Assembly (NCBI RefSeq): GCF_002112505.1 | Contig: NZ_NEHW01000020.1 | Location: 20,773 to 84,772, forward strand | Reading direction: 5' to 3' | Source: Pseudomonas sp. R28(2017) | GTDB taxonomy: Bacteria > Pseudomonadota > Gammaproteobacteria > Pseudomonadales > Pseudomonadaceae | Length of the DNA: 64,000 bases | Shown: piece after piece, positions 21,384 to 29,597 of the stretch | How positions within the stretch are numbered: the first letter of the stretch is position 1 | Layout: every line of letters starts with the position of its first letter | The notes under the pieces: model-generated | Seen by the model: only the letters and a program-made list of their open reading frames with translations | What the model was told of the DNA's origin: nothing | The model's database searches: none | Made by a program: the position numbers and the translations under genes

Positions 21384-22301
21384 GTGGCCCAGGTCAAACG
21401 TATCCGCCGCAACGTCAGCGGCATCATCCTGCTCGACAAGCCGCTGGGCTTCACCTCCAACGCCGCGCTGCAGAAGGTTCGCTGGTTGCTCAATGCCGAG
21501 AAGGCCGGCCACACCGGCAGCCTCGACCCGCTGGCCACCGGCGTGCTGCCGCTGTGCTTCGGTGAGGCGACCAAGTTTTCGCAGTACCTGCTCGATTCCG
21601 ACAAGGGCTACGAAACGGTCATGCAGATGGGGCAGACGACCAGCACCGCGGACGCTGAAGGCGAAGTCCTGCAGACCCGCGATGTGACCGTTGGTCGCGC
21701 CGATATCGAAGCCGTGATCCCGCGTTTTCGCGGTGAAATCCTTCAAGTACCGCCGATGTACTCGGCGCTCAAGCGCGACGGCCAGCCGTTGTACAAACTG
21801 GCGCGTGCAGGAGAGGTAGTGGAGCGCGAGGCGCGTTCTGTTACTATTGGCCGCTTGGAGTTGCTCGAGTGCGAAGGCACCCGTGCACGGTTGTCGGTAG
21901 GCTGCAGCAAAGGCACCTATATCCGTACCCTGGTGGAGGATATCGGCGAGGCACTGGGCTGCGGCGCTTATGTCGCCGAGTTGCGCCGGACCCAGGCCGG
22001 GCCTTTCGCCCTGGCCCAGACGGTAACCCTCGAGGAACTCGAGCAGGCCCATGCCGAAGGTGGCAACGAAGCGCTCGATCGCTTCCTGATGCCGTCCGAC
22101 AGCGGGCTGCAGGACTGGCCACTGGTGTGCCTGTCCGAGCACAGCGCTTTCTACTGGCTGCATGGCCAGGCAGTGCGTGCGCCGGATGCACCGCAGTTCG
22201 GCATGGTCCGTGTACAGGATCACAACGGTCGCTTCATCGGTATCGGTGAAGTGAGCGAAGACGGGCGCATTGCGCCGCGTCGACTGATTCGGTCGGAATG
22301 A
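21384..22301 (+). CDS. truB: tRNA pseudouridine(55) synthase
   Basis: A 305-residue enzyme that isomerises U55 in the T loop of tRNAs. The catalytic Asp sits in GHTGSLDPLATGVLPLC (about residue 48). Other family features are the GxxLLDKPxGxTS start (GIILLDKPLGFTS), the KGYETVMQMGQTT strand and a C-terminal PUA-like domain (GMVRVQDHNGRFIGIGEV). GTG 21384 has AAGGAG in the end of rbfA upstream. It is translationally close to rbfA. Confidence 0.97.
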   Translation: MAQVKRIRRNVSGIILLDKPLGFTSNAALQKVRWLLNAEKAGHTGSLDPLATGVLPLCFGEATKFSQYLLDSDKGYETVMQMGQTTSTADAEGEVLQTRDVTVGRADIEAVIPRFRGEILQVPPMYSALKRDGQPLYKLARAGEVVEREARSVTIGRLELLECEGTRARLSVGCSKGTYIRTLVEDIGEALGCGAYVAELRRTQAGPFALAQTVTLEELEQAHAEGGNEALDRFLMPSDSGLQDWPLVCLSEHSAFYWLHGQAVRAPDAPQFGMVRVQDHNGRFIGIGEVSEDGRIAPRRLIRSE

Positions 22302-22387
22302 CCGAAACCACAGGCCGAGGCTTTGGCTGAAACCGGTGGAACGAGGGTGGCTGTCAGTAGGCACGGTCACAGCTCATTTTATTAATA

Positions 22388-22430
22388 CAGGGTTTTGTCC
22401 CTGGCCTATTGGACCCCGCTTGCGGGATCC
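22388..22430 (+). other. Two small hairpins in the rpsO leader
   Basis: Between truB and rpsO, CAGGG-TTTTGT-CCCTG (22388-22403) is followed by GGACCCCGC-TT-GCGGGATCC (22411-22430, one mismatch), 20 bp before the rpsO ATG. In E. coli S15 represses its own mRNA through leader structure. Whether these hairpins do that here is unknown. Confidence 0.4.
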
Positions 22431-22450
22431 GTTTAATTTGGAGAAGCCTC

Positions 22451-22720
22451 ATGGCCCTCAGCGTTGAAGAAAAAGCTCAGATCGTTGCCGATTACCAGCA
22501 AGCCGCCGGCGATACCGGTAGCCCGGAAGTGCAGGTTGCTCTGCTGACCGCCAACATCAACAAGCTGCAAGGCCACTTCAAGGCCAACGATAAAGACCAC
22601 CACTCCCGTCGTGGTCTGATCCGTATGGTCAACCAGCGTCGTAAGCTGCTGGACTACCTGAAGGGCAAAGACACCACTCGTTACAGCGCCCTGATCGGTC
22701 GCCTGGGCCTGCGTCGCTAA
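22451..22720 (+). CDS. rpsO: 30S ribosomal protein S15
   Basis: An 89-residue primary 16S rRNA-binding protein. The S15 signature HxKxxxKDHHSRRGLxxxVxxRRxLLxYL is present (FKANDKDHHSRRGLIRMV, then NQRRKLLDYLKGKD). ATG 22451 (MALSVEEKAQI) has GGAG eight bases upstream; the upstream in-frame extension is not part of the family. It is followed by pnp, as in E. coli. Confidence 0.98.
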   Translation: MALSVEEKAQIVADYQQAAGDTGSPEVQVALLTANINKLQGHFKANDKDHHSRRGLIRMVNQRRKLLDYLKGKDTTRYSALIGRLGLRR

Positions 22721-22810
22721 TAGCGGCCTGGTCAGTGGTGTGCATGGCGTGTCGCAGGCTTCGGCTATGCTGCTTTGCAGCATCGCCGTCGGGCACGCCA
22801 CGCGTATCTG

Positions 22811-22872
22811 CGAGGTTGGCAGCCTGGTGTTGCTGAGCGGTTTACCGCTCAGCAGCCAGGCTCCCAACCTCG
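22811..22872 (+). promoter_or_regulatory. Long stem in the pnp leader (probable RNase III/PNPase control)
   Basis: A nearly continuous stem-loop folds from four paired blocks: CGAGGTTGG with CCAACCTCG, AGCCTGG with CCAGGCT, a small internal loop, then GCTGAGCGGT with ACCGCTCAGC around a TT loop. It has 26 base pairs in 62 nt and ends about 100 nt before the pnp start. The E. coli pnp leader carries a comparable stem that RNase III cuts and PNPase then removes to repress itself. The same role here is inference from position and structure. Confidence 0.75.
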
Positions 22873-22970
22873 TGTTGTATCTGGACGGTCAATGGGGCCG
22901 ATTCCCCGTTCTGCCCAAGAATTCGCAAGAAACCAGTTCCCCCAGAGCCACTGAAAAAAGGTAGGAAACC

Positions 22971-25076
22971 GTGAACCCGGTAATCAAGAAATTCCAGTTC
23001 GGTCAATCGACCGTTACTCTCGAAACGGGCCGTATCGCCCGTCAGGCAACCGGCGCCGTGCTGGTTACCGTCGACAACGATGTCACCGTGCTGGTGACCG
23101 TGGTTGGCGCCAAGCAGGCCGATCCAGGCAAGGGTTTCTTCCCGCTGTCGGTCCACTACCAGGAAAAGACCTACGCCGCCGGCAAGATCCCGGGTGGCTT
23201 CTTCAAGCGTGAAGGCCGTCCTTCCGAGAAAGAGACGCTGACCTCGCGCCTGATCGACCGTCCGATCCGCCCGCTGTTCCCAGAAGGTTTCATGAACGAA
23301 GTGCAGGTTGTCTGCACCGTGGTTTCCACCAGCAAGAAGACCGATCCGGACATCGCTGCGATGATCGGTACCTCGGCTGCCCTGGCAATCTCCGGCATTC
23401 CGTTCGAAGGCCCGATCGGCGCTGCCCGCGTTGCCTTCCACGAAAGCACCGGCTACCTGCTGAACCCGACCTACGAGCAACTGGCTGCCTCGAGCCTGGA
23501 CATGGTCGTTGCCGGTACTTCCGATGCCGTGCTGATGGTTGAATCGGAAGCTCAAGAGCTGACCGAAGACCAGATGCTGGGCGCCGTACTGTTCGCCCAC
23601 GACGAGTTCCAGGCTGTTATCCAGGCTGTCAAAGAGCTGGCTGCTGAAGCTGCCAAGCCGACCTGGGACTGGAAACCGGCCGTTGCCAACACCGAACTGT
23701 TCAACGCCATCCGCGCCGAGTTCGGCGAAGCCGTTTCGCAGGGCTACACCATCACCGTCAAGGCTGACCGCTACGCACGCCTGGGCGAGCTGCGCGATCA
23801 GGCCGTTGCCAAGTTCTCCGGTGAAGAAGGCCAACCTTCGGCAGGTGAAGTCAAAGACATCTTCGGCGAAATCGAATACCGCACCGTTCGCGAAAACATC
23901 GTCAACGGCAAGCCACGTATCGACGGCCGCGACACCAAGACCGTGCGCCCGCTGAACATCGAAGTCGGCGTGCTGCCGAAGACTCACGGTTCGGCGCTGT
24001 TCACCCGTGGCGAAACCCAGGCCCTGGTCGTTGCGACCCTGGGTACCGCGCGTGACGCCCAGCTGCTGGACACCCTCGAAGGCGAGAAGAAAGACCCGTT
24101 CATGCTGCACTACAACTTCCCTCCGTTCTCGGTAGGTGAGTGTGGCCGCATGGGTGGCGCCGGCCGCCGCGAAATCGGCCACGGCCGTCTGGCCCGTCGT
24201 TCGGTTCAGGCCATGCTGCCAGCCGCTGACGTGTTCCCGTACACCATCCGTGTGGTTTCGGAAATCACCGAATCCAACGGTTCCAGCTCCATGGCTTCGG
24301 TCTGCGGTGCTTCCCTGGCTCTGATGGACGCCGGTGTACCGATGAAGGCGCCGGTTGCCGGTATCGCCATGGGCCTGGTGAAGGAAGGCGACAAGTTCGC
24401 AGTCCTGACCGACATCCTCGGTGACGAAGACCACCTGGGCGACATGGACTTCAAGGTAGCGGGTACCGCCAAAGGTGTTACCGCGCTGCAGATGGACATC
24501 AAGATCAACGGCATCACCGAAGAGATCATGGAAATCGCTCTGGGCCAGGCCCTGGAAGCGCGCCTGAACATCCTCGGCCAGATGAACCAGATCATCGGCG
24601 AGTCGCGTACCGAGCTGTCGGCCAACGCCCCGACCATGATCGCGATGAAGATCGACACCGACAAGATCCGTGACGTCATCGGCAAAGGCGGCGCCACCAT
24701 CCGCGCCATCTGCGAAGAGACCAAGGCTTCGATCGACATCGAAGACGACGGCTCGATCAAGATCTTCGGCGAAACCAAGGAAGCTGCAGATGCCGCCAAG
24801 CAGCGCATCCTGGGCATCACCGCCGAGGCCGAGATCGGCAAGATCTACGTCGGCAAGGTCGAGCGTATCGTCGACTTCGGCGCCTTCGTCAACATCCTGC
24901 CTGGCAAGGACGGCCTGGTACACATCTCGATGCTGAGCGACGCTCGCGTAGAGAAAGTGACCGACGTGCTGAAAGAAGGCCAGGAAGTCGAAGTGCTGGT
25001 TCTGGACGTGGACAACCGCGGCCGTATCAAGCTGTCGATCAAGGACGTCGCCGCGGCCAAGGCCTCGGGCGTCTAA
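22971..25076 (+). CDS. pnp: Polyribonucleotide nucleotidyltransferase (PNPase)
   Basis: A 701-residue phosphorolytic 3'-5' exoribonuclease and degradosome component. Two RNase PH domains (about residues 1-215 and 310-540) flank a helical domain. The second contains the catalytic block (GDEDHLGDMDFKVAGT). A KH domain (IGKGGATIRAICEETKASIDI, about residue 560) and an S1 domain (YVGKVERIVDFGAFVNILPGKDGLVHIS, about 625) follow. GTG 22971 has TAGGAAA upstream. A strong terminator follows at 25096. Confidence 0.98.
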   Translation: MNPVIKKFQFGQSTVTLETGRIARQATGAVLVTVDNDVTVLVTVVGAKQADPGKGFFPLSVHYQEKTYAAGKIPGGFFKREGRPSEKETLTSRLIDRPIRPLFPEGFMNEVQVVCTVVSTSKKTDPDIAAMIGTSAALAISGIPFEGPIGAARVAFHESTGYLLNPTYEQLAASSLDMVVAGTSDAVLMVESEAQELTEDQMLGAVLFAHDEFQAVIQAVKELAAEAAKPTWDWKPAVANTELFNAIRAEFGEAVSQGYTITVKADRYARLGELRDQAVAKFSGEEGQPSAGEVKDIFGEIEYRTVRENIVNGKPRIDGRDTKTVRPLNIEVGVLPKTHGSALFTRGETQALVVATLGTARDAQLLDTLEGEKKDPFMLHYNFPPFSVGECGRMGGAGRREIGHGRLARRSVQAMLPAADVFPYTIRVVSEITESNGSSSMASVCGASLALMDAGVPMKAPVAGIAMGLVKEGDKFAVLTDILGDEDHLGDMDFKVAGTAKGVTALQMDIKINGITEEIMEIALGQALEARLNILGQMNQIIGESRTELSANAPTMIAMKIDTDKIRDVIGKGGATIRAICEETKASIDIEDDGSIKIFGETKEAADAAKQRILGITAEAEIGKIYVGKVERIVDFGAFVNILPGKDGLVHISMLSDARVEKVTDVLKEGQEVEVLVLDVDNRGRIKLSIKDVAAAKASGV

Positions 25077-25095
25077 GCGACTGACACGCAACAGG

Positions 25096-25123
25096 AAAAA
25101 GGGCCCTTCGGGGCCCTTTTTTT
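25096..25123 (+). terminator. Rho-independent terminator after pnp
   Basis: An A-tract, GGGCCC, a TTCG tetraloop, GGGCCC and seven Ts, 20 bp after the pnp stop. It ends the rimP-to-pnp cluster. Confidence 0.95.
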
Positions 25124-25259
25124 ATGCGCCCCGGGAACCTTTTGCGGACTTGCATCTTGCATGCAGGTTTTCCGGCCTGATTGCAAAATGCACGACGGCC
25201 ATTGGCTAGCTATTTATGTAAGTTATTGATTTATAAGGAAGCAAGCGAAACGTAAAAGC

Positions 25260-25274
25260 TGGCACAGCACATGC
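25260..25274 (+). promoter_or_regulatory. Sigma-54-type promoter of the BON-domain gene
   Basis: TGGCACAGCACATGC has the -24 GG and -12 GC elements 12 bases apart and matches TGGCACG-N4-TTGC at all but two positions. The predicted start is near 25286, 54 bp before the gene. The region upstream (25125-25259) is AT-rich by local standards and shows no clear activator palindrome. Confidence 0.6.
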
Positions 25275-25339
25275 AACTACACTCTTACCTGCCGCCAGGA
25301 CTTACGGCGCAGACCTTTCGAAAAACAGGAGTGACCCAC

Positions 25340-25690
25340 ATGAAGAAGTTCGCCATTGCTGCCGCTACTGCTACCGCTCTGACCCTGACCATGGCTAACG
25401 CGGCGTTCGCCCAACAGTCCACCCAGGCCCCCATGACGCTGGCGGCCGGTGAGGTGACCAAAGCCAAGGAAGCGACCTCGGACACCTGGATCACTACCAA
25501 GGTCAAGTCCGATCTGATGACCGAGAAGGGCATTCCGGGCTCCGATATCAAGGTCGAGACCAACAAAGGCGTTGTATCGCTGTCGTCGACCACCGCCATT
25601 ACCGAATCCCAGAAAGAGATGGCCGTCTCGATCACCAAGAAGATCAAAGGCGTGAAGGCTGTTTCTGCTGATGGCCTCAAAGCCGAATAA
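25340..25690 (+). CDS. Secreted BON-domain protein
   Basis: A 116-residue predicted periplasmic protein. The N terminus is a Sec signal peptide (MKKFAIAAATATALTLTMANAAFA, cleavage near residue 24 before QQ). One BON domain covers about residues 48-115 (DTWITTKVKSDLMTEKGIPG, then VETNKGVVSLSSTTAITESQKEMAV). BON domains occur in OsmY-type envelope-stress and lipid-binding proteins. ATG 25340 with an upstream AGGAG (ACAGGAGTG) is preferred to the longer frame from 25271, because it places the signal peptide at the start. It stands alone between two terminators. Confidence 0.88.
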   Translation: MKKFAIAAATATALTLTMANAAFAQQSTQAPMTLAAGEVTKAKEATSDTWITTKVKSDLMTEKGIPGSDIKVETNKGVVSLSSTTAITESQKEMAVSITKKIKGVKAVSADGLKAE

Positions 25691-25731
25691 GGAATGTCCC
25701 GTCGGCCAAAAGGACTTGGCCACCTTACCCG

Positions 25732-25758
25732 AAGCCCCGGCCTGTGCCGGGGCTTTTC
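25732..25758 (+). terminator. Terminator after the BON-domain gene
   Basis: AAGCCCCGGC-CTGT-GCCGGGGCTT followed by TTC, a 10-bp perfect stem, lies between the convergent BON gene and the monooxygenase-like gene. Confidence 0.8.
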
Positions 25759-25766
25759 ATTGGCAC

Positions 25767-26069
25767 TCAGTAAACGGGGTTGCGGGCGATCACATCGCTC
25801 TCGAAGCATTCCTGCTCGACGATCAGCGGCTCGACCAAAGGGCGGCTGTCGCGGAAGTGAGCAGTCTGGGTATGCGCTTCATACGCCTCATCGTCGCGGT
25901 AGATCTCGTACAGGTAGATGACGTCAGGGTCGACCCTGTCCTGGGAGACGTCGAACACCAGGCAGCCTGGCTCGCTGGCAACCGAGGCTGCGGCATTGAC
26001 CTTGATGGCGGAGAGGAAATCGTCGGCGCAGCCGGGTTTGACACGGGTCTTGATGAACAGGCTATACAC
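25767..26069 (-). CDS. Antibiotic biosynthesis monooxygenase-domain (YgiN-like) protein
   Basis: A 100-residue single-domain protein of the ABM ferredoxin-like fold, related to YgiN-type quinol monooxygenases. Visible features are the opening strand MYSLFIKTRVKPGCADDFL, the EPGCLVFDVSQD strand, YLYEIYRDDEAYEAH and the conserved TAHFRD. The natural substrate cannot be read from sequence. It is divergent from a VOC-family gene across a 60-bp gap that holds a TTGTATACAA palindrome, so the two may share regulation. Confidence 0.88.
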   Translation of the reverse strand: MYSLFIKTRVKPGCADDFLSAIKVNAAASVASEPGCLVFDVSQDRVDPDVIYLYEIYRDDEAYEAHTQTAHFRDSRPLVEPLIVEQECFESDVIARNPVY

Positions 26070-26103
26070 AGGGCGGTCCTTTTGTTTTAAATTCTATTCT
26101 GAA

Positions 26104-26113
26104 TTGTATACAA
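26104..26113. promoter_or_regulatory. TTGTATACAA palindrome between divergent genes
   Basis: A perfect 10-bp palindrome in an AT-rich 60-bp gap between the ABM-domain gene and the VOC gene. GTATAC cores are typical operators of GntR/FCD-family regulators, but no regulator gene lies nearby, so the assignment is only a suggestion. Confidence 0.4.
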
Positions 26114-26129
26114 AAATGGAGTCTCGCCA

Positions 26130-26543
26130 ATGTCCGAATTACCTGCGCGTCCCGGCCGCCTGAATGGCCTGCGCCATATTGCCCTGCTGGTGCCCAACCT
26201 GGAGGAGTGCGAGCGTTTCTATGTCGACGTGATGGGCATGGAGGTGCTTAACCGGGCCAACGAGGATCTGGTCTATCTGACCTGCGGTAACGACAACCTG
26301 TCGTTGGGACGTGGGGCAGGGGCAGCCAATGGGCTGCAGACCCTCGACCATTACGGGTTCATCGTCGACAGCGTGGAGGAGCTGGAAGCCTGGTACCAGT
26401 ACTTCAAGGCGCGTGGTGTGACCTTGCTCGACAAGCCGTTCAACCATGGGGATGGTGCGCGCAGCTTCCACCTGCTGGACCCAGCCGGCAACAAGGTGCA
26501 GCCGCTTTATCACCCGACGGTGTCGGGGCAGCGGCTGGTGTAA
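26130..26543 (+). CDS. VOC-family (glyoxalase/dioxygenase-fold) protein
   Basis: A 137-residue single vicinal-oxygen-chelate domain. The beta-alpha-beta start GLRHIALLVPNLEECERFYVDVMGMEVL supplies the first metal-ligand His, DHYGFIVDSVEELEAW the second paired module, and FHLLDPAGNKVQPLYH the terminal strand. The substrate is unknown; relatives include fosfomycin/glutathione transferases, glyoxalases and extradiol dioxygenases. It is divergent from the ABM-domain gene, and both belong to small oxidative-metabolism families. Confidence 0.85.
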   Translation: MSELPARPGRLNGLRHIALLVPNLEECERFYVDVMGMEVLNRANEDLVYLTCGNDNLSLGRGAGAANGLQTLDHYGFIVDSVEELEAWYQYFKARGVTLLDKPFNHGDGARSFHLLDPAGNKVQPLYHPTVSGQRLV

Positions 26544-26581
26544 GCCTGTGCCCGCGAAGAGGCCGGACCTGTTAAGCGAAA

Positions 26582-29518
26582 TTATTCAGCATCCAGGTGC
26601 ATCGGCGTGACTACCCGCCCATCACCCTCGGCCTGGCCCAGGTTGGTATCGATGAAGTACACCCGGTCATCCTCGAGCTTGCCCTTGTCGACCAGGTAGT
26701 CCTTGATGCTGCTGGCCCGCTCCTGGCCAAGGGTGCGCAGCAATGCAGTGCTTTCAGCCCAGGATTTGATCACCGCCTCGCGCAACTTGCTGGTGCGCTC
26801 GTCGCGGCTCAGCTGTTCCCATTCGGCGGGAGGCTGTTGCTTCAGGCGGTTGCGGTAGATGCCTTCGAGCATTGCGGGTTTGTCGCTGTCATCGACCTGC
26901 AGCATCGAGGCGTTGGCCGGTACCTTGTCGCCACGGCGCTGCAGGATCTTGTACCAGGTCGCCTGGTATTCGCGCTCCAGGCGCTGCTGCGCGATCAACG
27001 GGCCGTCACTGCTCTGGGCGGCGGTGCCTTCGATTTCCAGGCGCAGTTCCGGGCGCTCCTTGAGGGCTGCTGCCAGCTTGTCCAGGGTCGACTGGGCATC
27101 ACCACTGAGCTCGCTGGAGCCAGCGGCGAAGGCCACGGTACCCAGATCTTGCGACCCACCCCCGGCAATCAGCCCGCCAATGAACTTGAACGGTGCCTGT
27201 GCTGCACGCAGCACCAGGTTGCGCAGGGTCTGCCAGACGATCGGCATGACACTGAACTGCGGGTTGTTCAGGTCGCCCGAAACCGGCAGTTCGATGGAGA
27301 TGCGCCCTTCGGTGTCCTTGAGCAAGGCAATCGCCAGGCGGATCGGCAGGTCCACCGCGTCCGGGCTGTCGACTTTTTCACCCAGCTGCAGCTGTTCGAC
27401 CACCACTTTGTTCTCGGCCTTCAGCTGGCCATTGGTGATCAGGTAATGCAGGTCGAGGTTCAGACGGCCCTTGCGGATGCGGAAGCCGGCGAACTTGCCG
27501 GAGTACGGGGTCAAGGTGGTCAGTTCGACGCGCTTGAAGCTGGTGGCGATGTCCAGGCTGGCCAGCGGGTTGAACGGGTTGAGTGCGCCTTTGATGGTGA
27601 CCGGGGCATATCGGTCGACCTTGCCTTTGACGTCGACCTTGGCCGGGGCCGGCTTGCGGTTGTCGATGGTGCCGATCTGGCCGTTGAGCTGCTGGATGGC
27701 AGTGGCGAAGTTCGGTGTCAGGGTCAGGTCGGCGAAGTTGGCCGAGCCATCGTTGATGTCGATCTGGCCGATGTGGATACCCAGGGGCTTGCTGGCTGCG
27801 GCACTGGCAGGTTTGGCCGGTTTGCTGGCCGGCGCGCCGGCCGGTTGCGGGATCAGCAGGTCGTCGACGCTGGTGGTGCGGTCTTCGTTGATGATGAAGC
27901 GCGCGTAAGGCTGCAGCAGGGTCACCTTGTCGATCGACAAGGCATCACCGTGCACATACGACAGGCCATCGACGTTCACCTGCTGCCATTTGACGAAGTC
28001 ACGGCCCTTGATGGTATCCAGGGTGTGCAGCTGGTTGACCTGGGCCTTGCCCGCGACCGTGAAAGCCAGTGGCTCGGTGCTCTTGAGGTTGACCTTGAGG
28101 TCGCTGGCGAGCATGCCGCTGCGCAGTTCAAGGCGGATGAACGGGCTGATGTAGGCCTGGGCGATACGCAGGTCGATGTCGCGGGTGCTGACATCGAGCT
28201 TGGCAGTGACTGGCGCCAGGTTCACTTCACCTGCCGCCTGCAGCTTGCCTTGTTTGCCAACCCCCGTGTCGAGCTTGAGGGTGAAAGGTGACTGGTTGAG
28301 GCTGTCGAAGCCCTGCATGTCGAGGTTCAGCGGGCCGACATCCAGCGCCACCGGTTCCTGCTGGCTGCGGTCGGCAAGGTGTACCTGGTAGTTGCGCAGT
28401 TGCACGTCCTTGAGCAGCACCTGCCATGGCTTGCTCGGCGCCTTCGCGGCTTGTTCCTGCGGCGTGGGTTCGGCAGCCGCCGGCTCGGCTTTTTCTTTCG
28501 GTGTGGCCTTGGCCGGCTGGCTGGCGAAGAGCTTCTGCCAGTCGAGTTGGCCGTCCTTTTCCAGGGCCGCCCAGGTTTCCAGCTTTTCGCTGCGCACTTT
28601 ACCGACAGTGACCAGCTGCTTGGCCAGATCGATGGACGTCTCGCTCACCTCAAGACTGGCCAGACGTGCCAGCGGCCGGCCATCCGGTGCCTTGATGGCG
28701 AACGGTGCAACCTTGACCGAGGTGTTGTCCAGCAACAGCTCGGTTTCCTTGGCCAGGTTGAGCTTGTAATGGGTATCGAGGTTGAACACGCCGTCTTCCA
28801 GCACCAGGGGCACGGCATCGCGCACATAGGGCCAGAACAGCTTCATCTTGCCATCGGTGACTTTCAGGGTGCCTTCCGAGCCCAGCGGCGCCAGGCTCAG
28901 GGTGCCGGCCCAATCGACCTGGCCACCGTTGGGCCCTTTGGCCACCAGGGTCATGTCGGCGTTGTCGTCCGGCAGGGTGCTGAGGTTTTTCAGCTCAAGG
29001 TTCATGTCGTCGTAGACGAACTCGATCGGCTCGCTCGGGCGCTGGTCCTCGAAATGCAGATAGCCGCCACTGAGCTTGATGCTGCCGATACGCAGCGGGA
29101 ACGGGTCGCTGGGCGGCTGCTCAGGCTTGGGTTCGCTGGCAGGCAAGTTGAACAGCTTGGTCAGGTTGAGCGTACCGTCCTTGGCGAACAGCACTTCGTT
29201 GCGTGGTTTGTCGAGCTCGATGGCCTGCAGGTGCAGGGCGCCGCGCCACAGGCTGTCGAGCGCCAGGTTGGCGTACAGCCGTTCGAAACCGACCTGCTCC
29301 TTGCCGGGCTCGCCGAGCTGCAGGCCCCAGAGCGTCAGCTCGAGGCTGAAGGGGTTGAGTTCGATACGTTGCAGGTGCGCCGGCACGGCGGCGTATTGCG
29401 CCAGCTGCTGGTTGGCGATACGCAAGGCGACACCAGGAAGAATGAGGAAGCCGAGCAGGCTGTAGAGGGCCACGAGAGCCAACAGGGCGCCCAGGGCGCG
29501 AGTCAATCCTTTGTACAT
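26582..29518 (-). CDS. Large DUF748 (AsmA-like) envelope protein
   Basis: A 978-residue protein with one N-terminal membrane anchor (about residues 8-32, LGALLALVALYSLLGFLILPGVAL) and a long periplasmic beta-rich body typical of DUF748/AsmA-like proteins. That class is thought to bridge lipid or envelope components. Low-complexity Ala/Pro/Lys linkers at about residues 335-360 and 560-590 separate modules. The region around residues 790-830 (VAFAAGSSELSGDAQSTLDKLAAALKERPELRLEIEG) resembles the start of an OmpA-like domain, but the usual later NxxLSxxRA motif is not obvious. The function is unknown and it appears monocistronic. Confidence 0.85.
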   Translation of the reverse strand: MYKGLTRALGALLALVALYSLLGFLILPGVALRIANQQLAQYAAVPAHLQRIELNPFSLELTLWGLQLGEPGKEQVGFERLYANLALDSLWRGALHLQAIELDKPRNEVLFAKDGTLNLTKLFNLPASEPKPEQPPSDPFPLRIGSIKLSGGYLHFEDQRPSEPIEFVYDDMNLELKNLSTLPDDNADMTLVAKGPNGGQVDWAGTLSLAPLGSEGTLKVTDGKMKLFWPYVRDAVPLVLEDGVFNLDTHYKLNLAKETELLLDNTSVKVAPFAIKAPDGRPLARLASLEVSETSIDLAKQLVTVGKVRSEKLETWAALEKDGQLDWQKLFASQPAKATPKEKAEPAAAEPTPQEQAAKAPSKPWQVLLKDVQLRNYQVHLADRSQQEPVALDVGPLNLDMQGFDSLNQSPFTLKLDTGVGKQGKLQAAGEVNLAPVTAKLDVSTRDIDLRIAQAYISPFIRLELRSGMLASDLKVNLKSTEPLAFTVAGKAQVNQLHTLDTIKGRDFVKWQQVNVDGLSYVHGDALSIDKVTLLQPYARFIINEDRTTSVDDLLIPQPAGAPASKPAKPASAAASKPLGIHIGQIDINDGSANFADLTLTPNFATAIQQLNGQIGTIDNRKPAPAKVDVKGKVDRYAPVTIKGALNPFNPLASLDIATSFKRVELTTLTPYSGKFAGFRIRKGRLNLDLHYLITNGQLKAENKVVVEQLQLGEKVDSPDAVDLPIRLAIALLKDTEGRISIELPVSGDLNNPQFSVMPIVWQTLRNLVLRAAQAPFKFIGGLIAGGGSQDLGTVAFAAGSSELSGDAQSTLDKLAAALKERPELRLEIEGTAAQSSDGPLIAQQRLEREYQATWYKILQRRGDKVPANASMLQVDDSDKPAMLEGIYRNRLKQQPPAEWEQLSRDERTSKLREAVIKSWAESTALLRTLGQERASSIKDYLVDKGKLEDDRVYFIDTNLGQAEGDGRVVTPMHLDAE

Positions 29519-29597
29519 GTGTCGCTTCGTCTGTCTAAGCCGGAGTGCTTGGAGTATGGCACGTTAAATCGGTTCCGCTGAGGCGACCATTTTCCCG

